A stretch of 55,689 nucleotides of DNA from an uncultured Clostridia bacterium (lineage in GTDB: Bacteria; Bacillota; Clostridia; Christensenellales; UBA1242): NCBI GenBank assembly GCA_944345365.1, contig CALVMJ010000002.1:79517-135205 (forward strand), given 5' to 3'. The translations under genes were made by a program, and so were the position numbers. Under the pieces are notes generated by a model that did no database searches, was not told the DNA's origin, and saw only the letters and a program-made list of their open reading frames with translations. Numbering within the stretch: position 1 is the stretch's first letter; every line of letters begins with the position of its first letter. Shown in pieces: positions 1 to 8,531 of the stretch.

Positions 1-552
1 AAAGCTGCTATATGGCTAAGAGAGAAAGGTATTGCAGCTGCTGCAAAAAAACAAAGCAGAATAGCTTCTGAGGGAGTTGTTGGGTCATATATTCATATGG
101 GTGGAAAGATTGGCGTTTTAATTGAAGTTAATTGTGAAACAGACTTCGTTGCAAAAACTGATGCTTTCCAACAATTAGTAAAGGATTTAGCTATGCAGGT
201 AGCTGCCGCAAATCCTAAATACGTAAGAAGAGAGGAAGTTCCTGCACAAGAACTTGAAAATGAAAAAGAAATTTTAAGAGTTCAAGCCCTTAATGAAGGA
301 AAGCCAGCTCAAATCATTGAGAAAATGGTTGAAGGAAGAGTTACAAAATTCTATAAAGATGTTTGCCTTTTAGATCAAGATTTTGTTAAGGATTCATCAA
401 AGACAGTTCAAGAAATAATTAATGAAGCTACTCTTACAATAGGAGAGAAGATTTCGGTCAGAAGATTTGTTCGTTACGAAATGGGTGAGGGTCTTGAAAA
501 GAGAAATGACAACCTTGCTGAAGAAGTTGCAAAACAAATGGCAGGAAAATAG
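1..552 (+). CDS. tsf: Elongation factor Ts, 5'-truncated by the window edge
   Basis: EF-Ts is the nucleotide exchange factor that releases GDP from EF-Tu during translation elongation. The reading frame is open from base 1, well before the first ATG at 97. It begins in the conserved N-terminal segment ([16 protein letters not shown]), so only the start of the UBA-like domain, about 35 residues, lies outside the window. The motif [16 protein letters not shown] (about residues 41-56 of the visible part) is the EF-Ts core signature. With 183 visible residues the whole protein would be about 215-220 aa, the short form rather than the 280-aa E. coli type. rpsB is expected just upstream. An intrinsic terminator follows directly, so pyrH and frr are not in the same transcript as they often are elsewhere. 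Confidence 0.97.
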   Translation, partial: KAAIWLREKGIAAAAKKQSRIASEGVVGSYIHMGGKIGVLIEVNCETDFVAKTDAFQQLVKDLAMQVAAANPKYVRREEVPAQELENEKEILRVQALNEGKPAQIIEKMVEGRVTKFYKDVCLLDQDFVKDSSKTVQEIINEATLTIGEKISVRRFVRYEMGEGLEKRNDNLAEEVAKQMAGK

Positions 553-586
553 AAAAAAGCAATGGTTTTCACCATTGCTTTTTTTA
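553..586 (+). terminator. Intrinsic terminator of the tsf transcript
   Basis: A perfect 14-bp stem (553-566 with 571-584) closes on a TTTC loop and runs into a T tract. It begins directly after the tsf stop codon. Confidence 0.93.
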
Positions 587-613
587 TTATAGGCAATTTA
601 ATGTATTTTGGTA

Positions 614-642
614 TTGACAATTATATTAATATGTTTTATAAT
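614..642 (+). promoter_or_regulatory. Consensus sigma-A promoter of the 900-aa unknown gene
   Basis: TTGACA at 614-619 and TATAAT at 637-642 are separated by 17 bp: a perfect match to the vegetative consensus. A strong ribosome site AAGGAG (654-659) follows and sets the downstream start at the ATG at 665. Confidence 0.88.
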
Positions 643-664
643 ATCTTTCGTTAAGGAGAAAAAA

Positions 665-3367
665 ATGAATAAACATAAAGATAGAATAAAAATAATTGAT
701 GAAAGAATGAAAAACATAATCGAAGAAGAAGACAAAAGAATCTTTGAAAAACTATACACAGATCTTGGTAAAAATTTTTATAAATATTATAAAGAGCAAC
801 AATTAACCGATGAAACCGCTAAAGACATGTGTGATTTAATAGAGAAGCTTTTAGATTTATGTGGTGTGGCAAAACTCAACAAAGAAATTGACAATTCAAC
901 TACTAAATTTATAAAAAACTATAAACATGTTGAATACATTAATGCATTAACAAAAAAAGTTTTAGACATCAAATTTAATCCCGAACAAGATGAAAAGCTT
1001 AATCAAGAAAATTTAATTAATGAAATTGAAAATTCTATTCAATCAAATGAAAACATAATAAATAACTTGAAAAATAAATCTATTAGTGTAGAAAAAATAT
1101 TGTTAGATATTATAAAACAAGTCAGCAAAAGTTTTTCTGATTTGTCAAACAATAAGTTTGATGTTATGATGTCGGATAAAGTAGAAGATTATAACAAAAA
1201 AGGTAATATAAACGGCATAATAAATACATTGTCTAATTATTTTGAAAATGAAACTGTTTTAAACATATTATCAGGTGCAACTCTATCAATATTAAAATCA
1301 AGTAAAATAAAAATTAACAAAACAATAAAATCTTTTGAAACATTTTTTAATGAAGTTTTAAGCGACAACGAATTTTTGAAAAATTATATTATTAGTCAAG
1401 AAGACTTTTTTCATGGATTAAAAAATAAGGATAGTTCTTTAAATAATATTTTCTCTGCAATTTCACTATACCTGTTTAAGAAAGCACCATCGATTGTTAT
1501 AAAGAGTGATATAAATAAGCTTTATAATGGAAGCATAGATAAATTTGGTGAAAAAAGGATTGGTATCAAGGAGTATTTTATTAATAATTATAAATCAGAA
1601 AAAGAATTAAAAGAAAAATATTGCTTACTAATGCTAAAAAAAGTTTCTATCTTAAATATTAATGCTAACATGGTCGATAATTTTAGGAATGAAATAAAAG
1701 AGGTATGTGAAAAGTTAAAATTAAATAAAAAAGATAGTGCGATTATAGATTCATGCTTTAATGATATCGAAATTTTAATTTCATACACACGATACCAGGA
1801 AAAGAGTACAAGAAGTTTATTCATTAAAAGCGAGGAAAAAAAATCGAAAGATAGTGACAAAATATTAAAAGAAAATCTAAACCTATTGCTAAAAGTATAT
1901 GATGCAGAAACTGTTTCAAATATACTTAAAACTGATTTGAGTATCCTTGCATTAAATACATCTTTATTACAAGGTATTTTATTTAAAATAAAAGATTCAA
2001 AAGAATTAAAAATAGATTTTGCTCAAAATATTGCTCAAACATTAACTAAATTATCCATATATGATACAAAGCAAAAAATTTCTAAAAACAGAATAAATAA
2101 ACATACTCTATCAATAAATGAATTTGACAACGAAAATTTTGCTATTACTTTATTGGAAAATGTTGAGTTAGATAATCCTAATTTAGATGATGAGCAGAAA
2201 AAAATTATTGAAAACCTTTTAAATAATAAAAACATACCTCAGGATAAAAAAATACAAGATCAAGAAGATGAACAACAAGAAGAACAAAAACAAGATGATG
2301 AAAAACAAGAACACGATAAAATAAGAGATATAACTAAAAGTTTTGACATTGATAGAATAATCAATAATTTATATGAATATTGTAGTTATTTATATAATCA
2401 AGATAAATTTGAAAAAGATAATAATAAAAATGCTTTAGTTAATAAAATAATCAATAATTTTTATAGATTAAATAAACTAGCTTCTTTAGATAATCTTTAT
2501 GAAATAGAAAACTTAAAGAATTATTTAATCAATTTAAGAGAATTTTTAATAAATGAATTAAATAATAGGATATCTTTTGTTCATGGAAGCAAGTCGGGAA
2601 TAAAGGTTGAAAATGACAAAATCATTCAATTTTATGGCAAAAATAATGATGGATATATTAAAAATTTTGTTATGCCTAAATTATATAGTAAAAATGAGAG
2701 GAAAGGTAAAACGAATCTAGAAATTAGCAAGCTATATAATAACATAAAACAATATATTAAAGATGGAATTATAGAAAATTATAATCAAGAAAAATTAGAT
2801 GAAAAAATTAAAAATTATGTAAAAGATGAAATATCTGAAAAATTAGAACTCAACAAAGAGTATCAAGATCTAGATAAATATTTTGATATTAATAATCACT
2901 ATTATAGATTAATAGATACTATTAATAAATTTATTTTTAAATGGGATAATTTTTCTAACCCAATATTAACATCAGTAGAGGAAGAAGAAAAATATATTGA
3001 AAATAGGTTAGATTCTCTTAAAAAAATTATATCCAATAAAGAGAAGAATTTAAAAAGTTGTTTTAATAATCTAGAGTTAAATAATCCATATCTTATAAGA
3101 GAAAAAAATAAACTTGATTTTTCGAAAAAAGAGTATGAAAAGTTAGAAAAAAGAAAAAAAGAATTGCAAGAAATGAAAAATTTTCATAAAAATAAAAGTG
3201 ATTTTACTAAGAATGGTAAAAATATGGTTAATGATGAAAAGAAAGAATCTAATAATAAGAAAAATTCCGGTAATACGAAAGATTCTGATAATAAAAGAGA
3301 TTTCGATGATAAGAAAAACGGATCAGGGAAAAATATAAATGACGATGATGGTATTTCAAAAGATTGA
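665..3367 (+). CDS. Unknown 900-residue charged, coiled-coil-rich protein
   Basis: I do not recognise this protein. It is very rich in Lys, Asn, Glu and Ile, has no clear membrane segment or signal peptide, and looks largely helical. A Gln/Asp/Glu-rich low-complexity stretch lies at about residues 529-551. The tail from about residue 854 is a hydrophilic Lys/Asn/Asp/Ser segment that is probably disordered. The ATG is chosen because AAGGAG lies 6 nt upstream and the promoter -10 box overlaps the longer TTG-initiated alternative at 608. The gene has its own consensus promoter and terminator, is visibly more AT-rich than its neighbours, and occupies the slot between tsf and frr where pyrH usually lies. 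This suggests a late insertion or fast-evolving lineage-specific gene. It is intact, with no stops over 2.7 kb, so it is probably expressed. Its function is unknown. Confidence 0.85.
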   Translation: MNKHKDRIKIIDERMKNIIEEEDKRIFEKLYTDLGKNFYKYYKEQQLTDETAKDMCDLIEKLLDLCGVAKLNKEIDNSTTKFIKNYKHVEYINALTKKVLDIKFNPEQDEKLNQENLINEIENSIQSNENIINNLKNKSISVEKILLDIIKQVSKSFSDLSNNKFDVMMSDKVEDYNKKGNINGIINTLSNYFENETVLNILSGATLSILKSSKIKINKTIKSFETFFNEVLSDNEFLKNYIISQEDFFHGLKNKDSSLNNIFSAISLYLFKKAPSIVIKSDINKLYNGSIDKFGEKRIGIKEYFINNYKSEKELKEKYCLLMLKKVSILNINANMVDNFRNEIKEVCEKLKLNKKDSAIIDSCFNDIEILISYTRYQEKSTRSLFIKSEEKKSKDSDKILKENLNLLLKVYDAETVSNILKTDLSILALNTSLLQGILFKIKDSKELKIDFAQNIAQTLTKLSIYDTKQKISKNRINKHTLSINEFDNENFAITLLENVELDNPNLDDEQKKIIENLLNNKNIPQDKKIQDQEDEQQEEQKQDDEKQEHDKIRDITKSFDIDRIINNLYEYCSYLYNQDKFEKDNNKNALVNKIINNFYRLNKLASLDNLYEIENLKNYLINLREFLINELNNRISFVHGSKSGIKVENDKIIQFYGKNNDGYIKNFVMPKLYSKNERKGKTNLEISKLYNNIKQYIKDGIIENYNQEKLDEKIKNYVKDEISEKLELNKEYQDLDKYFDINNHYYRLIDTINKFIFKWDNFSNPILTSVEEEEKYIENRLDSLKKIISNKEKNLKSCFNNLELNNPYLIREKNKLDFSKKEYEKLEKRKKELQEMKNFHKNKSDFTKNGKNMVNDEKKESNNKKNSGNTKDSDNKRDFDDKKNGSGKNINDDDGISKD

Positions 3368-3376
3368 ATATAAATT

Positions 3377-3412
3377 AAAATGTACTTATGAGAAATTATA
3401 AGTACATTTTTT
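3377..3412 (+). terminator. Intrinsic terminator after the 900-aa gene
   Basis: A 13-bp stem (3377-3389 with 3398-3410) with an 8-nt loop runs into T6 (3407-3412). The stop codon lies 9 nt upstream. Confidence 0.9.
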
Positions 3413-3441
3413 ATTAAATTTTTTATTAAATTTTTTATTAA
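3406..3441 (+). repeat. Three perfect tandem copies of a 12-bp unit
   Basis: The unit ATTTTTTATTAA repeats exactly at 3406-3417, 3418-3429 and 3430-3441. The first copy supplies the T tract of the terminator. The array ends 6 bp before the -35 box of the frr promoter. Confidence 0.9.
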
Positions 3442-3447
3442 TTTCGT

Positions 3448-3476
3448 TTGTAAAAATGTTTAAATTATAGTATATT
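3448..3476 (+). promoter_or_regulatory. Probable sigma-A promoter of frr
   Basis: TTGTAA (3448-3453), a 17-bp spacer and TATATT (3471-3476) lie just ahead of the AAGGAG ribosome site of frr. The boxes are weaker than consensus, but the upstream terminator requires a promoter here. Confidence 0.65.
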
Positions 3477-3496
3477 ATCTTTAAGGAGATAATTGT

Positions 3497-4066
3497 ATGA
3501 TTAATGAGATGACGGAAGAGATTTTTAGTTCCTTTAAAGAAGATTTGGAAAAGGCGTATGCTCATCAGATCTCTGAATTTAGCGTTATAAGAGCAGGAAG
3601 AGCAAACCCTCATATTTTGGATAAAATTTCAGTAGAATATTATGGAGTGCCAACTCCTATTTACCAAATGGCAAATATAACGGTGCAAGAAGCAAGAATA
3701 CTATGTGTTTCTGTTTGGGATCAATCACAAGTAAAAAATGTTTCCAAAGCTATTGCTATGTCTGATATTGGAATCACTCCATCTGATGACGGGAAGATAA
3801 TAAGACTTGTTTTCCCTCAGTTAACAGAAGAAAGAAGAAGGGAAATAACCAAAACGGTAAAAAAGATTGCTGAAGATACTAAAATTGTTATGAGAAACGC
3901 AAGAAGAGATGCTCTTGATTTGTTAAAAGATATGAAAAAAGAAGGAGAACTTTCAGAAGATGAATTTGCCTCTTGCGAAAAAGAAATTCAAAAAATTTTA
4001 GATATTCAAGTTGCAAAAGTTGACTCTCTCACAAATGACAAAGAAAAGGAAGTAATGGAAGTTTAA
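3497..4066 (+). CDS. frr: Ribosome recycling factor
   Basis: RRF splits the post-termination 70S ribosome together with EF-G. At 189 aa it is close to the usual 185 aa. The diagnostic stretches are all present: FSVIRAGRANPHILDKISVEYYG near the N-terminus, PSDDGKIIRLVFPQLTEERR in the middle and the conserved NARRDALDLLK segment. The start is fixed by AAGGAG (3482-3487). It is the first gene of a run with uppS and cdsA at short spacing. pyrH, its usual upstream partner, is absent. Confidence 0.97.
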   Translation: MINEMTEEIFSSFKEDLEKAYAHQISEFSVIRAGRANPHILDKISVEYYGVPTPIYQMANITVQEARILCVSVWDQSQVKNVSKAIAMSDIGITPSDDGKIIRLVFPQLTEERRREITKTVKKIAEDTKIVMRNARRDALDLLKDMKKEGELSEDEFASCEKEIQKILDIQVAKVDSLTNDKEKEVMEV

Positions 4067-4078
4067 TTGTGAGGAATA

Positions 4079-4786
4079 ATGACTAAAATTTTAAAAAACT
4101 ATTTAATTAAAACACCTAAACATATCGGTTTTATTCTTGATGGAAACGGCAGATGGGCAAAAAAAAGAGGACTTTCAAGAAGTCTTGGTCACAAAGCTGG
4201 TGTTGAAGCAGTAAGAAAAACTGTTAAGGCTCTTATTAAATATAAAATTCCTTATGCTTCTATGTTTGCTTTTTCAACCGAAAATTGGAAGAGAAGTAAA
4301 GAAGAAGTGAATTGTATATTTGACCTAATAAGAAACTTGTTAAAAGAAGAAAGGGGAAGTTTTATCAATCAAAAAATCAAACTTGTTATTTCTGGTGATA
4401 TAAGTTCTTTGCCGAAGGATTTGGTTGAAAGTATAAATGAGGTATTAAATATTGATATTAAGGATCCGAAGTTGACTCTTAATATTTGTTTAAATTATGG
4501 TGGTAGGGCTGATATTGCTAGGGCTGTTAATAAGCTAATTGCCCAAGGAAAAAGAAGCATAAACGAAGATGACATCACCAATAACTTGTACTCTGCTGGC
4601 ATTCCTGACCTAGATTTTGTTATTAGAACAAGCGGTGAGCAAAGGATTTCAAATTTTATGATTTATCAAATTGCTTATGCAGAGCTATATTTCCCAAAGA
4701 TATATTGGCCTGAATTTAACGAGAAAAAATTAAAAAAGGCTCTTAAAGTTTTTGCAAAAAGAAACAGAAGATACGGAGGATACTAA
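4079..4786 (+). CDS. uppS: Undecaprenyl diphosphate synthase (cis-prenyltransferase)
   Basis: The enzyme condenses isopentenyl diphosphate units onto farnesyl diphosphate to make the C55 carrier lipid for cell-wall synthesis. Its signature IGFILDGNGRWAKKRG, with the catalytic Asp of DGNGRW, lies near residue 20. The C-terminal RTSGEQRISNFMIYQIAYAE block that binds isopentenyl diphosphate is intact. The length of 235 aa is typical. A GAGG ribosome site precedes the ATG, 12 nt after frr. The gene is followed at once by cdsA, the conserved pairing in Bacillota. Confidence 0.97.
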   Translation: MTKILKNYLIKTPKHIGFILDGNGRWAKKRGLSRSLGHKAGVEAVRKTVKALIKYKIPYASMFAFSTENWKRSKEEVNCIFDLIRNLLKEERGSFINQKIKLVISGDISSLPKDLVESINEVLNIDIKDPKLTLNICLNYGGRADIARAVNKLIAQGKRSINEDDITNNLYSAGIPDLDFVIRTSGEQRISNFMIYQIAYAELYFPKIYWPEFNEKKLKKALKVFAKRNRRYGGY

Positions 4787-4787
4787 G

Positions 4788-5735
4788 ATGAAAAAAAGAG
4801 TACTAACATCTGTTGGCATTGTCATTACACTTATATTGTTCTTTGTTTTAAAGACTGTTGTAAGCGACTATTTTTTTGATATTTTAATTCTTGGAATGGG
4901 TGTTTTTGCAAGCATTGAGGCTTCGAAGATTTTTTCAAAGGCTGGTGTTTTTAATAATCTTATTTTAAGCACAAGTTTTCCATTTTTACTATTTATAGCC
5001 AATTTGTTAGGTATATATTATTCTCTTGCTATTTGGATAATTATATTAATTAACATTTCATTAATAATTTTTATGGGACTAATCTCATTCCTTTGGAGTT
5101 TAATTTCGAAAAGAACTGTTGATGAAATAAGAATAAGAGGATTAAATTGTAAAAAAGCCAAGTTTTCTTTGCTAAAATCTTGTGGTAATATCGCTTGCTT
5201 TGTTTATCCAAGTCTTTTTATAATGAGCATGATGTTTTTAAATCATTTTGACTCACTCGATTTTGAAAATATCCAATCCTTTAATGGAAATCTCTCCATT
5301 ATAATACTATTACTTGCATTTTTAATCCCAATCTTTACCGACACCTTTGCAATGCTTACTGGCATGCTTATCGGTGGGAAAAAATTATGTCCAAAATTAA
5401 GCCCTAAAAAAACAATTTCAGGTGCTGTAGGCGGAACTTTATGGTGTGTCTTGTTTTTGGCTTGCATTTACTTAATTTTAAATGCAACTGATATGTTCTA
5501 TGATACATTCATTTCTGGTGGCTTGCCAATATGGGTTTTCTTATTAGTAGGTTTTTTTGGTTCCGTTGTGGCTCAAGCAGGGGATTTGTTTGAATCATTT
5601 CTAAAGCGAAAAGCAAACTTAAAAGACAGTGGTAGAATTCTTCCAGGTCATGGTGGAATGTTAGATAGAATTGATTCTTACATTTTTGTTGCGCCATATT
5701 TATTCTTGGCTTTTGTTTTGGTAGTTTTAATATAA
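4788..5735 (+). CDS. cdsA: Phosphatidate cytidylyltransferase
   Basis: CdsA makes CDP-diacylglycerol from phosphatidic acid and CTP, the entry step to phospholipids, in the cytoplasmic membrane. The 315-aa protein has several hydrophobic helices and the C-terminal family signature KDSGRILPGHGGMLDRIDS. The conserved SPKKTISGAVGG segment precedes it. I start at 4788 because CGGAGGA (4774-4780) is correctly spaced for it; an upstream in-frame ATG at 4752 lies inside uppS with no ribosome site. In most Bacillota dxr follows cdsA; here the next gene is rseP. Confidence 0.96.
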   Translation: MKKRVLTSVGIVITLILFFVLKTVVSDYFFDILILGMGVFASIEASKIFSKAGVFNNLILSTSFPFLLFIANLLGIYYSLAIWIIILINISLIIFMGLISFLWSLISKRTVDEIRIRGLNCKKAKFSLLKSCGNIACFVYPSLFIMSMMFLNHFDSLDFENIQSFNGNLSIIILLLAFLIPIFTDTFAMLTGMLIGGKKLCPKLSPKKTISGAVGGTLWCVLFLACIYLILNATDMFYDTFISGGLPIWVFLLVGFFGSVVAQAGDLFESFLKRKANLKDSGRILPGHGGMLDRIDSYIFVAPYLFLAFVLVVLI

Positions 5736-5793
5736 TTTTGCTAAAATATTATCATTTTTTCCTTTTTTGACAATAAAATATGATAGGAGTATA

Positions 5794-6906
5794 ATGGCAA
5801 CACTAACTTATATACTATATATATTGCTGGCAATAGGAATCTTGCTCTTTATGGTTTTAATTCATGAGCTTGGACATTATATTGCAGGCAGAATTTTAAA
5901 ATTTAAAATAACAGAATTTTCTATCGGTTTTGGAAAAGCTATTTTTTCACGCACGAATAAAAGAGGAGAAAAAATTTCTTTAAGGCTTTTTCCTTTGGGT
6001 GGATATTGTGCTTTTGCGGGAGAGGGCGATGAAAGTAATACGCCACAAAAAGGTGATTTCAATTCATTCGCACCTTGGAAGAGAATCATAGTTTTTTTTG
6101 CCGGTGTTTTTATGAATTTCTTAACGGCTATATTATTCTCACTTATTCTTCTTTGCACATATGGTGGAAGAGATATTGTAAAAGTTGTCGATATAAACGA
6201 AGATTACTCTTCCTCTATTGTGCTTAGTGAAGGCGATGTTATATATGAGGTAGGAGATCAGAAACTAGATATTGCTTTTGGAGTTTTGTATAATGATGCC
6301 TTTAATTATCAATTATCTCAGGCTAAAAAGTTTGAAGAAGAAGCAAATGATCCTTCTGTTGGGATTAGCGATTACACATTTTCAATGACTGTTAGACATA
6401 AAGACGGCTCAGTTGAAAAAGTCGAAGGTGTTAGATTTTTTGAAATTGTAGAAAAAAATGAAAGTGGGGAAGATATAACAAAATATACTCTTGGAATTAC
6501 ACTTGATTATTATGTTCATTCATTTGGCGAGGCTTTGGCTAGATGTTGGAGTTACGCTTTTGGTCTTGCATGGCTTGTGCTTAAGTCATTGTGGCAACTT
6601 TTAACCTTTCAAATTGCAATCAACAACATAGGAGGGCCAATTTCTACAATTGGAACAATTGCAACAGCTTCTCAAGCAAACTTTGCAAATTTATTAATAT
6701 TGATACCTATGATATCTGCAAACTTGGCAGTATTTAATTTGTTGCCTTTTCCTGCGCTTGACGGATCACATATATTATTCACTTCCATTGAATGGATAAG
6801 AAGGAAGCCGATAAACAGAAAAGTAGAAAATATGATTCATTTTGTTGGGCTTTGTGTGTTGTTTGCATTCGTTATTATAGTTGACATTTTGCACTTTGTT
6901 TTGTAA
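5794..6906 (+). CDS. rseP: Site-2 intramembrane zinc metalloprotease, RseP/RasP type
   Basis: RseP/RasP cleaves membrane-anchored substrates such as anti-sigma factors and leftover signal peptides within the membrane. The HELGH zinc motif is at residues 24-28 in the first membrane helix. A degenerate PDZ region occupies the middle, and the second active-site motif NLLPFPALDG lies in the C-terminal membrane part. At 370 aa it is somewhat short of the usual 420. The start at 5794 is set by ATAGGAG (5783-5789) rather than the TTG at 5767. The 3' end of the gene carries the -35 and -10 boxes for the following polC-like gene. Confidence 0.94.
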   Translation: MATLTYILYILLAIGILLFMVLIHELGHYIAGRILKFKITEFSIGFGKAIFSRTNKRGEKISLRLFPLGGYCAFAGEGDESNTPQKGDFNSFAPWKRIIVFFAGVFMNFLTAILFSLILLCTYGGRDIVKVVDINEDYSSSIVLSEGDVIYEVGDQKLDIAFGVLYNDAFNYQLSQAKKFEEEANDPSVGISDYTFSMTVRHKDGSVEKVEGVRFFEIVEKNESGEDITKYTLGITLDYYVHSFGEALARCWSYAFGLAWLVLKSLWQLLTFQIAINNIGGPISTIGTIATASQANFANLLILIPMISANLAVFNLLPFPALDGSHILFTSIEWIRRKPINRKVENMIHFVGLCVLFAFVIIVDILHFVL

Positions 6907-6909
6907 AAT
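6881..6909 (+). promoter_or_regulatory. Promoter inside rseP predicting a leaderless polC-like mRNA
   Basis: TTGACA (6881-6886), a 17-bp spacer and TAAAAT (6904-6909) lie within the last codons of rseP. Exactly 6 nt separate the -10 box from the ATG of the next gene, so transcription would start at or next to the start codon. There is no Shine-Dalgarno sequence. Confidence 0.75.
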
Positions 6910-6915
6910 TGATTT

Positions 6916-8457
6916 ATGGAAAAAATTTATGACTTACTATTTAAAAACTTTGGGCAAAAATATGATTTTATAAAATTATATGATGTTAGTTATGACACAT
7001 CGCAAATGGAATGTGTGATAACCTTTTTATATCCACATGATAAGGAAATTTCTGATGATGACAGGTCTCAAATTAAGAAGGCTTTGTGTGATAATATAAA
7101 AATTAATGGAAATATTAAAATTAAATTTAAGAAAAGTTTTCTTGACTCAAACCTGATAAAAAAAGAGATATTGGATTTTATTGCCAAAAATTATAAAGCG
7201 ATTTGGACTTATTTAACTCCAAATCAAATAACTATCAATAATCAACAAGAACAAATTGAAATAATATTTTCACTTGCAAGTGAAATAAAGAAATTTTTTG
7301 ATATTTCTAACGTTGGTCAACTATTAAACAGTTATTTATGTGAAAAATTTATTGCAAGTTTTAATATAAAAAGTGTTATTGACAAAAACATTATAATTCC
7401 TGATGAAATTGGAGAAGTTGAGATACCCGTTTTACAGGAGAAAAACCCCAGATACGAAGTATTTGTTGTAAAGGAGCTTTTTGGAGGAAATATAATTCCT
7501 TCTCCTGAGTTTATTAAAAACAATAATCAAGCAAAAAATGATGTCATTTTAGCTGGTGATATTAGTCAATTTCAGAAAAAAAGTTTTATGAGAAAAAAGG
7601 GAAAGAAGGCAGGTGAAGAAGGGTATTACTATTCTTTTTTGCTAAATGATGGAAAAAAAATTGAATGTATTTATTTCTCTACAAAAACTAATATTCCTAA
7701 AATGGATTTGCTTGCAGATGGAATGACAATTTTATGCCTAGGTGATATAAAAAGGGGCTTGGGTGACAAACTTACCTATTACATAAAAAAAATATCATTA
7801 GCTACAATAAATGAAGAAAGCAAAAATTTGAAAGAGGTTAAAGAGGTAATTAAAAAAAGAAGAAATGTGGTGCTTCCCGAAGATTTTATTGAAATGAAAC
7901 AATCAGATATTTTTACCATAGCGCCAACTTATAGTGAATTTATTAATAATAATAATTTTGTTATCTATGATCTTGAAACTACGGGGATAGATTCTGTGAG
8001 TGATAGTATAATTGAAATAGGTGCAGTAAAAATTGTAAATGGAAAAGTTACACAAAAATTTTCAACTTTTGTAAATCCTCAAAGACCAATTCCACAAGAA
8101 GCGAGCAGGGTAAATAATATAACAGACGAGATGGTTGCTGATGCGCCGGTAATAAACGACGTAATTCACGATTTTATGAGTTTTATTGATGGTTGTGTTT
8201 TAATGGGATATAATAATATTAATTTTGATAATAAATTTATATTCAAAGTTTTGAAGGATCTTGGGATTGATTTTAAGAACGAAACAATGGATGTTTATAA
8301 TATTGTTAGAAATTCCCAAATCAAGCCAAAAAACTTTAAGTTAACTTCTGTTGCAAAATATCTAGGTGTTGATTTAGAGGGAGCGCATAGGGCTTATAAT
8401 GATGCTTATGTAACTGCACAAATTTTTCTTAAATTAAATGAAATAAAAAACAATTAA
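6916..8457 (+). CDS. PolC-like protein: N-terminal region plus DEDDh exonuclease, no polymerase
   Basis: The 513-aa protein resembles the N-terminal third of PolC, the replicative polymerase of low-GC Gram-positives. Residues 1 to about 170 match the PolC N-terminal domain, about 180-300 an OB-fold-like region, and about 348-510 a DEDDh 3'-5' proofreading exonuclease. Exo I is DLETTG at residue 352, Exo II is NNINFDNKF, and Exo III is the GAHRAYNDA His/Asp pair. It stops right after the exonuclease; the PHP domain and the whole polymerase are absent, although full PolC is about 1,400 aa. The next 100 bp show no continuation, so this is not a simple frameshift. It may proofread for a separate polymerase or act in repair. 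No ribosome site is visible. Confidence 0.82.
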   Translation: MEKIYDLLFKNFGQKYDFIKLYDVSYDTSQMECVITFLYPHDKEISDDDRSQIKKALCDNIKINGNIKIKFKKSFLDSNLIKKEILDFIAKNYKAIWTYLTPNQITINNQQEQIEIIFSLASEIKKFFDISNVGQLLNSYLCEKFIASFNIKSVIDKNIIIPDEIGEVEIPVLQEKNPRYEVFVVKELFGGNIIPSPEFIKNNNQAKNDVILAGDISQFQKKSFMRKKGKKAGEEGYYYSFLLNDGKKIECIYFSTKTNIPKMDLLADGMTILCLGDIKRGLGDKLTYYIKKISLATINEESKNLKEVKEVIKKRRNVVLPEDFIEMKQSDIFTIAPTYSEFINNNNFVIYDLETTGIDSVSDSIIEIGAVKIVNGKVTQKFSTFVNPQRPIPQEASRVNNITDEMVADAPVINDVIHDFMSFIDGCVLMGYNNINFDNKFIFKVLKDLGIDFKNETMDVYNIVRNSQIKPKNFKLTSVAKYLGVDLEGAHRAYNDAYVTAQIFLKLNEIKNN

Positions 8458-8481
8458 TTTATAAATTTTTAAGAAAAATAG

Positions 8482-8510
8482 TTGATTTTAGGTAATATAT
8501 TTGCTATAAT
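8482..8510 (+). promoter_or_regulatory. Sigma-A promoter of the rimP-nusA-infB operon
   Basis: TTGATT (8482-8487), 17 bp, TATAAT (8505-8510). Initiation near 8517 would give a leader of about 90 nt before rimP. Confidence 0.82.
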
Positions 8511-8531
8511 AACAATAGCTAGATAGTTTGG

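Noticed and set aside
608..664. Longer TTG-initiated version of the 900-aa protein with a hydrophobic N-terminus
   Set aside because: The -10 box lies inside this extension and AAGGAG is spaced for the ATG at 665.
2230..2470. Internal DNA repeat in the 900-aa gene (AATAATCAATAATTT twice)
   Set aside because: Short and in very AT-rich coding sequence; the protein context shows no repeated domain.
8458..8481. Continuation of PolC by frameshift after the exonuclease
   Set aside because: Only a short gap precedes the rimP promoter, and no PHP or polymerase motif occurs in any frame nearby.
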